From positions 620,001-684,000 of the forward strand of contig BCJJ01000024.1 in assembly GCA_039545355.1 (NCBI GenBank): DNA of 64,000 bases, written 5' to 3'. The translations under genes were made by a program, and so were the position numbers. The DNA is from Trichosporon coremiiforme. Taxonomy: Eukaryota > Basidiomycota > Tremellomycetes > Trichosporonales > Trichosporonaceae. Positions 55,724-64,000 of this stretch are shown here, one piece after another. Below the pieces are notes generated by a model, which saw nothing but the letters and a program-made list of their open reading frames with translations, searched no databases and was not told where the DNA came from. Positions within the stretch are counted from its first letter, which is position 1, and each line of letters begins with the position of its first letter.

Positions 55724-57503
55724 CTGCGGTTCACTGCCCGCTCGCAGTCACCCGAGCCGTACTCGCTACTCATCGCCCGCTCTGCTCTTCGCTCACCATC
55801 ACGATGTACTCACTCATTGGCCAGCTTGGCGAAAGCAAACTTGCACTTGTTGAACTCGCTGTCCTGGGGCATGGGCACGTCAAACTGCTTGAGGGGCAGG
55901 CCGCCGGGGCGCCCCGTCGCGTGCGCGAGGATGACGTCCTCGAGCAGCACCTCCCAGAAGACGTTGGGTGCCTCGTGCGACCGGCCGCGATGCAGGCCCA
56001 TGCTCTGCATGATGCGCATCGTCTCGCCGAACACGGGGCTGCACTGTCGCGCACCCTCTGATGGGTCGCTGTAGAGACTGTAGTTGATGAGGATGTGGAG
56101 ACATTGCGCGGCCGCAACCGTGTGGCTCGTCGTCACGCGCAGACACTCGCCCGCCAGACGGAAGTACCGCTCGTGCTGGACCGGCGGGTCGATCTTGGGT
56201 GCAAACATGCCGCCCATGCCTAGGACGGCGTAGAGGAGGGCGAGGCGGTGGGGGTGGGTCGTGTCCGTCCAGATCGGGGTGGGAGGGGAGGAGTAGAAGC
56301 CCTCGAGGAGGCGGGCGAGCTCGTCGTGCGGCACCACGTCGTGCGACCACGCATAGTGCCGCCAGTACATGCCCAGCAGCGTTACGGCCATGTCGCGCGA
56401 GGGGAGCTGGTTCACGAGCGTCGCAAAGTTGTTGCCCACGCCGCCGGGCGTCGCGCCGCCCTCCTCCTCGTGGATCTCGTACCCGAACCCGTGGCCCGTA
56501 CCGTACCGCCCATCAGCAGAGGGGCGGAGCACCGTCTCGCCGTCGCCCTGCTGCTGCCCGCCGCACTCGCGCACGCGGTGCTGGAGGACAGAGAACCACT
56601 CGTCACCGACGGGGAAGCCGCCGTTCATCTCCTGCTCCAGGGCGCCGGGTAGGCTGCCCGGGGGCGTGTACTCCATGTGCAGCGGCATGTTCATCGGCAC
56701 GTCTGAGATGGCGAGCGCGTCCAGGCCGCCCGTCGCGCCGCCGAGCTGTGAGTGATTCTGCGCAGACAGGTTCTGCGCCGTGAGCATGTGGCTGTGGCCG
56801 TGGCCGTGGTGCGCGCCGCCGAGCCAGGAGTGCGAGTGAGAATGCGAGCTTCCACTAGCCGAGGTCGCGGTCGCGCTCGTCGCACTCGCCGACGAGCCGA
56901 GGTCGGAGCCCGAGTCGTCCCCCTCCAGGTCGCGAGGGAGGGCAATGCCGTGGTTCCGCAGAGCTCCCTCCAGTTGTCGGATCCGGGCTTGCAGCTGCTC
57001 AGTCGGCTGCGACGAGATCCTGCCCGTCAGCTACGTTAAAGGATGAGATGCTTACAGAGCGTACTTCGGCCGACGAGTGCCATTGGGGCACCGGTCGCCC
57101 ATCCCAACGCGCACACAGTTCGTGCATGGCACTGCGGCGGTTAGCTATCCATTGATTCGGACTCGGAATTCAGATCTGGATGTCTTGCGCTTGGCGCACA
57201 GCGCCGGAGCGCCGTCGGTCGTTTCCGTTGTGAGAACTCACCCTGCCTGTTGCATCGCAGTTTCAGTCGTCGGCATTCTGCGTCGTTAGCGTCGATCTCG
57301 GTGCACACATGCAGAGAAGAGCTTGGACAGCTGATTACGGCTAGCACTCGGCACGGCTCGCCTCGGCTCGCTATTGCGGCGGCAGACGGCTGTACCGGCC
57401 GGCTCTGGGGGACGAGTTACTCACCAGCACAAGAGGTCCGGACGGCCCCCCTCTTCTTCGGCGGGGGATTCGGCACCTCGTTGTCCATGTTGTTGGCCGT
57501 CAT
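54067..57503 (-). CDS. Zn2Cys6 transcription factor with Fungal_trans-like domain
   Basis: Five exons (57503-57425, 57277-57242, 57131-57056, 57019-55814, 54838-54067) keep one frame for 722 aa. The zinc cluster, residues 25-53, is spread over exons 1-3: C-x2-C-x6-C, then C-x2-C-x8-C, with exon 2 only 36 nt long. A short helix with EQLQARIRQLEG follows (possible dimerisation). His/Ser/Gly-rich linkers lead to a central regulatory domain of the Fungal_trans type from about residue 255 (LLGMYWRHYAWSHDVV, then YAVLGMGGMFAP). It is a likely nuclear regulator with unknown targets. The fourth intron is 974 nt and contains a 68-nt C-run (G on the coding strand), yet donor, acceptor and phase are correct and the domain continues across it. 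Third intron is only 36 nt. Confidence 0.85.
55655..55722 (-). repeat. 68-nt poly-G tract (poly-C on plus) in an intron
   Basis: Unbroken run of 68 C on the plus strand, inside the 974-nt intron of the Zn2Cys6 gene, so the pre-mRNA would carry a 68-nt G-run able to form quadruplexes. Precise length is uncertain. Confidence 0.95.
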
Positions 57504-60500
57504 GTATGGTGTGGCGTGGTGGTGTTGGGGGTCGAGGCCGGTGTCGGACTCGTAGCGGATCGAGGTACGAGATACGCAGGTAGATACGACCACGGAGGGG
57601 CAGACGGTTACCGTATCAAATGTGCGGCGAGGAAAGTTGAGAGGTAGAGTTGAAGCCGTGTCAGGCGGAGGTCGGTTATCACTGGTCGTGTCGTCGTCGC
57701 TGTGAGTGCGTCGTCGTCAAGTTCGTGCAAGGAGTATGCAGTGATGAGACGTGTGCAGAGATGAAGGGGGCGCGGGGGCGAGAACAAGGACAACTAATAA
57801 CAGATATGAAGACCAGGCGGCAAGGCCGTCGTGGGTTGCGGCTGAGTCGCAGCTGAGCGGCATGAGCGGATCATATCAGCTGCCAGGTGCTGACTGCTGC
57901 TGGCCTGGTCAGGTCCAGGGCCCAGCGGCAGTAGGTGGATGTACGCTGAGTGATTGCCCGGCGGCTCCTTGGCCAGCCTCGCCTTGTCGGGTGCTGGCTG
58001 ACTCGCTCATGCTTGTTCCTGTCGCTGGTCGTCGCTGGTCGTCGCTGTTCTCTGCTCTGCTGCCCTACTGTGCTGCCGCTGCCCTTGCCGCTTTGGTGCT
58101 CGGTGGGATCTCGCGGCGCCCTTCCAGGTGATGTGGCCCCTCATGTCCCCTCACTGTCCCTCGTTCGTCCCTCGATCCTGTCGTTGAAAGCATCTCGGCG
58201 GGCGAACCGCGGCCAATGAATGCAGCGTCAGGTTCCTTGCATGTGCTGCCCTTGTTGTGCCCGGCTTCCATCGTCCTGTCCTGTGCCTGCAGCTCTGCTT
58301 TTCCTGAGCCCAGCTGTCCCTTGCGCCGCTCCGGCCCTCGCTCCGCCCCTGCCTCCACTCGGGCACTCAGGCCTTCGAAAGCCGACTCGCCAACCTGATT
58401 CTACGCCAGGCGTGGGCGGCGGGCGCCTCACGTCATCGCTATCGCGGACGACCGATCGTCTACGCCTGTACGCTGAAGCATTTCTGTAAAAAAGTCTGAA
58501 AAAAACCAAAACCAAAACACTCGCCCTCCGATCTTCCTTGCACCCGCCCCACTCTCCAAACCTTGTCCGCGTGCTGGCGTGCGGGGCTCGTGCCTTGCCG
58601 CGTCTGCTGGCGGAATCATCCGGATCCCCCAGCCGATGAAGCCTGTCTCGAAGCCTCGACGTTTGGCTGGACCTCCTGCAACCAATGCTGAGCTGTCGGG
58701 CATTTCTCCAGCTCTCTGTCAGGGCGTTACGGCTGTCGAAAGCGAGAAGAGAACGGTGCCAGGATTCGGTGGACAGCGTGATCAGCTGGTTCTCGCAAAG
58801 CTCTGCCCCGATGCCCGACAGTGGGAGGTGCGCTGCACCGGTCCTCAGGAAGAAACTTGGTAGCGGACAGTTGTGCAGAGTAACAAGCTTAGACACTTAC
58901 GGCAACTGTGCCCTCGCAGCCCCTCGGTGCCCCCACTCCTCAGAGCGAGAGCGTGTTTCACGGGGCATGCGCAGTAGGAGAGTGAAGATCACAGCGGTCG
59001 GCCAGGTTGTGAGAGTCAGTTGGCTTTCGATCGCTCGGTCCGATGCGTCTCGGGCCAGGACAACTCGCTCCGCATTTGCCGACCTGTCACCCCTCTCACC
59101 ATCCATCACACCTTGTCTATTTCTAACACGCACTACAGCCCAGGACCGTGCGTTGTTGACAGGGCGCATCACGTGACTCGGTCTCGGGGACCAGCGTGCA
59201 GGAGTCTGGCGCAGAGAGCGAGACAAGGTGCAATGAAAGCCAGAGTAATGCGCCGAGGAGCGAGTCAAAACCCATATCGCAAGCCAAACGAAGGCGTCGA
59301 ATACTCGACTAAGCTGGACCGATATCCCGGCTTGTTCGGCTCAACACTGTGGCGATGGGGGCCACCGGGGAGCTGGAGAGGCCATGGAGCGGAGAAGGAG
59401 AGCCGCGAGGTGCAAGGCAACAGCATTGTCAGGGGTACTACCCCACACTCAGGCCCGGTCGTGATTGGCACGGTAGGCAACCCTATTGCGACCCTTCAGT
59501 CATATGTCGTGCCAAGAGAATGACACAGAGCTCTGCGAGCGAGGACGCGAGCGAGCCCCTCGACGCTTTACGCCATTGCGCGACGTTGTAGCGCGGTTTG
59601 GATCCGCTTCCAAACGACGGGAGGTCTTCTTGCGAGCGTGGCTGACTCTTTTTGTGAATGCCATTCGGCAATAATCGTGTCCGGAGCGACTGTGCCCCAC
59701 CGATTCTCATCTGTCCGCAGACCTTGCTCCCAGTGTCGCAGATCCTCATTCACGGCGTACCTTCGCAGCTGCTTGTCGAAGCCCGGCCATTGGGAGATGA
59801 CCGTGACATTCGAGCGCGTGATTACGCGGGGACAGCGGGGTCGAAGTCGGTGTGGGGCATCAGTATTGAGCGAACCAGGGGCGGCGGAGCAAACCCCGCC
59901 GCTAAATCAGATTGCCTAACTCTATCCCCTCCACCAGCGATGTGGACCTCGGCAAGCCTTTCGTCATGCCAAATGCTTTGCGGTAATGAACAAATGCAAA
60001 TCCAGGACTTCAGAAGGCACGGCACACGCTACGGGGTCTGGTCGGTCCACGATCCGGATATCTAGCTCCCGCAACGCCGCGTGTGCTGTTCTGGCCGAGG
60101 GGAGGTGTCGCGGGAGACACCATATTGGTCGTTGACGCAAGAGGTGAGACGTGGCACGGCACACGTTTCGTATGCATGTCCGTCGTATAGCGTTCATCAG
60201 AGCAGAGTGGGGGAGAGAAGTTAGTCAGCGCAGGTGAGCGACGGGTCGGAGCACCTCTGGAAGCGACTCACGAGGCACACAGGGTCTTTGTCCAGTCGAA
60301 ATGAATGTGAATGCGCGGCTCATGGTCGGCCGACCCGTCGCTCTTCCAAGCTCTCGGGTGGGTTTCTCTCGGGCATTGGCTCTCGGGTTCAAACTCCTCA
60401 GGCGTTGTGCCCTCGGACACAGCATCGGGGCAGCGCATCGGAGCCGTCGGACAGCAAGTCACTGGCACGCAGCAGGTACCCGCATGCAAGTTGCATTCCT

Positions 60501-61977
60501 CACCCCCTTCGTCCATGCTTCATTACCCTCGTCTCCTTTCGGCTGGGTGCGATCGAGAGCTTGACAGCGTTGCGATGCGACTACTGGCGACTGAAGCGAC
60601 TGATGTTATTTGGGGCCGCCGGTTTGGGGCGCCTTCAGCGAGCAAACAGTTGGGGGACACTGAAGCGTCTGCTCGAACGTTTGCAGTTCGCTTGTTGCGG
60701 ACCGGAAATCGAGGATGCATGCGGCCGCACCGGTGATGGATGAGGAGATGATGCTGACGCATACAGCAGATACGGATCCGTTGGGCGTTAGCAAACAACG
60801 GGCGAGAGTGCTCGCGCTCGCTGAGTTCCAGCCTGTACGCGCTGCTTACCGTCCTGTTTCATTCCTTCCTCTCTGCATGCATTTGGTGCCACCCCAATGT
60901 GTACAAGCATTCCGCTGATCGCACGTGCGGCACCCAGAACTGTCGATCCATGCGCAGCGATTCCAGAGGATACGTAGTGTCCGGAAATAGTGACGACAGG
61001 ATCATCGCGGCATGCGGGCCACAACACTCGACGATAAGATATCGATAGCGGCACTGGCATCGACGCCTTCTCCGTGCACGTATCGATGCATCGGTGCCGC
61101 TATCAGCTGCGAGGCCCCGGGATGTGCGGGCTTTTGCTCGGCTTGCACAGATATGGAGAGCGCGGGGCATGCGCCGGGGCCAACGTATCGAAGCGCCAGG
61201 AGTCCGGTGTCGGACTGCCGCGGATGGAGGATCGCAGCTTTAGCTGGGCAGAACGGCCGCGGCGCCGCGTACCTGTACCTTGGCGTGGGTATGGGTTTCG
61301 GCGTCTGCGGGGAAATATTCCAGATTCCTTCGGCGGTTTCTCTCGCTTTGTTCGCCTGATGCTGCGAAAGATAACGACACAGCATAAAGGCCGCTGCTTA
61401 TCCTGGGCATGCATGCGGGGTAGCAGAGATAAAGAGGAATGGAGGGATAAGGGAGGAAAAGAAAGACCCACGGAGGAACCAAGTGGCTCCGCAGGCACTG
61501 GCAGCCACCACCGCCGTCGGCACGGACCTTGGGATGGCGTACGGGGCCAGAGTCGTACTTTTGTGATGGACGCGAGTCTGTCTGGACTCTATGCATAGAC
61601 CGATGAAGTCTGCAGTCTGCCTAACAATGATTTACATTTGCACATACTCTCAACAGGCAGGCACTTCAATCCAAATGGCGGAAATCTCTGCGGTGACAGC
61701 ATTCGATGGGAGCCGTCGTACCCGGAATCGCCCTTCAACTCCTGGCGTTTCTGTCAACATGCAACTGAATACCAGCACACGAGCACGGTGTACACGAGCG
61801 GACAGTCGACGTCGGAAGTGCACAGGCACGATAGCGAGCAACGCCGTCCAACGAGGTCGATGGACGACTGCCTCGTGACGAGCCACCAACGAGCCAGTGA
61901 ACATCGTCGATCTGTAAGCGACCTCTAACAACCCTGCGTCATCCATTCTAACATATCGGGCATAACATATCGGGCAA
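57504..61977. other. Gene-poor region, 4.5 kb
   Basis: Starts with the upstream region of the Zn2Cys6 gene. Many overlapping open frames of 60-220 codons on both strands; none has a domain, signal peptide or convincing splice-linked partner. No tRNA, repeat array or transposon end recognised. Confidence 0.45.
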
Positions 61978-64000
61978 CTAAAATACAACTCTCTGGGCCT
62001 TGGCGATGATGTCGTGCAGGTCTCCATCGACCTTGTTCTTCTCCCCGCAGACTTCGCACGGCCCCGCTCTCACTTCACTGACGAAGCTCACGTCCTCCTC
62101 TTTCTTGCCATACTTCTCCTCGAGCTCCTGCAACCTCCTCGCTCTCCGATACCTAGCGCTAGCCTCCTGGGCTCTCTGCACCCTGTCCTGGCAAACATCC
62201 CTTCTCACGGTTGTCGTCCTCACCGCCTCTCGCGCTGCCACGAGACCCTCGTGTTCATCCAGGTACCGGTCCAGAGAGGCAAGTTCGGGGTGTTCAGCTC
62301 TGAATGTCTTCGCCATGCCAGCAATAGCGACGCTGTCGAGCCTCACGGCGTCACGTTCCGCATCCTCGGCGTATGCGTCCACCTCGTGGTGTCGCTCCAA
62401 GAGCTGTTTGTGCCTCGCGGCAGACTTGCCCTTGTACGCGCGCACGTCGCGCAGCGCCTTCTCCCGCTTCTCGCGCCAGTGCGCCGCCTCCGTCTCCAGC
62501 TGGGCCAGCGAGGCTCCAATGGCGGGCGCGAGGGCCGTCACGGCTGAGACGTAGTCGTCCCTCGCCTGCTTGAGGGCGGCGTCAGCCGCTTCGGTGGCAG
62601 ACGCCGCGGCGTGCCGCGCCTTCAACAGGTCCGCATGCGCGCGCTGTAGGTCGGCGGGGTCAAACTCGCCCGAGTTCAGGTCGCCGTACTCGGGCGCATT
62701 CTCCGGTCGGGAGAGCAGGTCATGAACCCGCTCTACGGTTGAGAGGGGCACGGGACCCGCGAACTCCCACGTCTGCGGGTTCGGCGCCGAGTCGGGGAAC
62801 GCTTCGTCCTGCGGAATCCCCATGCGTGTTGCCACGATCGCATCAGCCAGATCCGGTTCCTCAGCGGTCGGCGCGTAGAACACCCTGTTCCGAGTGCCCA
62901 GGCCGCCGTTCATCGGAATGCACGGCTTGCGCTCACCCCACCTGCGCTGCGACCAGACGGGCGGCGTGGGCGTGTACCCGCCGTGCCGGAGGTTGTGCAC
63001 CGTGAAGCTCTCCAGTGACGGGGGCAGCATGCGCCGGATGCGAGCGGCGGGGTCGTCTCGAGCCGCGCGCCAGCTGACAGGTACACGGAGGACCTGCTCG
63101 CGTGTGACCTTTGCCGCTGGCCGAGCAATTGTCCGGCGGAAGTGCGCGGCCACGTCGAACCGGGCCGGAATGGTGAGACAGGCATGACGGGGCTGCATGA
63201 AGGCGGGCGACTCCAGGGCTGCTCGGAGGCGATACAGCTGTCTCTGCTGCAGCACACGGCTCGAGAAGGCTACCCTCTGAACACGGGGAAAGATGACCGG
63301 CCCGTCATAGGCATCCCAGTACTCCCAGGCGGCGCGGTGGGAGCGCTCGGCCGCCTGGTTCAGGCGCCGGCGATACGTCCGCGCCCCACCGGGGGGACAC
63401 AGGTTCGGGTCCATCGTCTCGACGGCATAGACTAGGTCCGAGGCAAACTCCCACCCTGGCACCTGAGCGAAGGTAACTGACTCGGTGTGCCGGAAGAGCT
63501 CGAGGCGACGCTCCCACGTGCACGAAGCGGATGCGGCTTGTATCTCGGCGAACGGCGGAGCGAGCTCGTCGTCGGTTTCAGCGTCGAGGGAGGCTTCGAC
63601 ACCACCGGCGTACATGATGTCGTCGTCCGTGTCCTCGAAGAAGTCCTCCTCGCTGTCGGAGTCGGAGGCGACGAAGGAGGCGTCCGAGTCGTCGTCGTCA
63701 GACAGGTCGTCATCATCGGCGGCCGCTGCAGGTGGAGCGGTATTCCCAGCGGGCGGCTGGGTGGCGACGGCGGGTGGAGCGCCGTTCGTGACTCCATTCT
63801 CGCCACCAGCCCCTGCAGCTTGCTCTTCGGCCTCGTACTCCTCGAAGATGTCAGGGAACTTGTCCCTCAGCCCCTGCGCCTCCTCCTTGAATGCCTGCCT
63901 CGATCCAGGCTTCCGGCCGGCATGGAGCTCGGCGCGGCGTGGGAGCCCGAGGAACAGCTTGTCGAGGTTGGCGCGCGTGATGACCAGGTGCCGGTATAGC
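61978..64000 (-). CDS. Unrecognised coiled-coil protein with C-terminal CxxC, partial
   Basis: Open on the minus strand from the window edge to a stop at 61978, at least 673 aa; the N-terminus is outside. Visible parts: a basic segment (LVITRANLDKLF), an Ala/Pro-rich linker, a strongly acidic Asp/Ser/Glu stretch (about 63600-63710), a globular region with many Arg and Trp, then a long Ala/Glu/Lys/Arg-rich helical region (about 62100-62650) likely to form a coiled coil, and near the end GPCEVCGEKNK, a lone CxxC that could bind metal together with a partner. No introns are needed. I do not recognise the family; a nuclear or chromatin role would fit the acidic and coiled-coil parts but is speculation. 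Codon choice matches the other genes, so it is probably real. Confidence 0.7.
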   Translation of the reverse strand, partial: LYRHLVITRANLDKLFLGLPRRAELHAGRKPGSRQAFKEEAQGLRDKFPDIFEEYEAEEQAAGAGGENGVTNGAPPAVATQPPAGNTAPPAAAADDDDLSDDDDSDASFVASDSDSEEDFFEDTDDDIMYAGGVEASLDAETDDELAPPFAEIQAASASCTWERRLELFRHTESVTFAQVPGWEFASDLVYAVETMDPNLCPPGGARTYRRRLNQAAERSHRAAWEYWDAYDGPVIFPRVQRVAFSSRVLQQRQLYRLRAALESPAFMQPRHACLTIPARFDVAAHFRRTIARPAAKVTREQVLRVPVSWRAARDDPAARIRRMLPPSLESFTVHNLRHGGYTPTPPVWSQRRWGERKPCIPMNGGLGTRNRVFYAPTAEEPDLADAIVATRMGIPQDEAFPDSAPNPQTWEFAGPVPLSTVERVHDLLSRPENAPEYGDLNSGEFDPADLQRAHADLLKARHAAASATEAADAALKQARDDYVSAVTALAPAIGASLAQLETEAAHWREKREKALRDVRAYKGKSAARHKQLLERHHEVDAYAEDAERDAVRLDSVAIAGMAKTFRAEHPELASLDRYLDEHEGLVAAREAVRTTTVRRDVCQDRVQRAQEASARYRRARRLQELEEKYGKKEEDVSFVSEVRAGPCEVCGEKNKVDGDLHDIIAKAQRVVF

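Noticed and set aside
55300..56061. Frames on both strands rich in poly-Pro or poly-Gly
   Set aside because: They are translations of the 68-nt C/G homopolymer within an intron of the Zn2Cys6 gene.
60380..60400. GGTTCAAACTCC resembling a tRNA B box
   Set aside because: No matching A box or cloverleaf stems upstream; I find no tRNA in the window.

Overview
The window is GC-rich nuclear DNA from a fungus. The gene content (Zn2Cys6 regulators, an O-acetylhomoserine sulfhydrylase, a metacaspase, MBF1, an eIF4B-like RRM protein) and the introns fit a basidiomycete yeast. Most introns are 34-180 nt, start GTGAGT/GTAAGC and carry a CTGAC or CTAAC branch site about 5-8 nt before the final AG. A Tremellomycete such as a Trichosporonales yeast is my best guess; that placement is inference, not read from a marker gene.

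Layout. 2-5 kb: a secreted GH16 glycosidase whose frame is broken just after the active site. 5.4-7.8 kb: a Zn2Cys6 regulator. 9.3-11.0 kb: an amidase. 13.3-14.5 kb: a macrodomain protein of the microbial-type PARG family. 14.7-16.8 kb: a second Zn2Cys6 regulator with long charged repeats. 16.8-22.2 kb: no recognisable gene, but a 58-nt poly-G run. 22.2-28.2 kb: a very unusual minus-strand array of about 40 intron-like units of 33-60 nt alternating with micro-exons of about 20-150 nt. A Tc1/mariner element with intact transposase sits inside one of these introns. 28.7-33.4 kb: metacaspase, MBF1 and a secreted CAP/PR-1 protein, all on the minus strand. 33.4-38.4 kb: gene-poor. 38.5-39.9 kb: O-acetylhomoserine sulfhydrylase. 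42.3-43.8 kb: an amino-acid permease.

44-51.4 kb holds a group of small two-membrane-segment proteins. Two are clearly paralogous and share a second exon, a third keeps a relic of that exon behind a mutated splice donor, and two are more distant. A secreted, Cys-rich preproprotein with Kex2-like sites lies among them. I recognise no described family here; it is a candidate novel accessory locus. 52-53.7 kb: eIF4B-like protein. 54-57.5 kb: a third Zn2Cys6 regulator whose 974-nt intron holds a 68-nt homopolymer. 57.5-62 kb: gene-poor. 62-64 kb: an unrecognised coiled-coil protein running off the right edge.

The housekeeping genes are unlinked in function and show no operon-like organisation. 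The points most worth follow-up are the intron-dense array with its intron-resident transposon, the small membrane-protein cluster, and the long G/C homopolymers.
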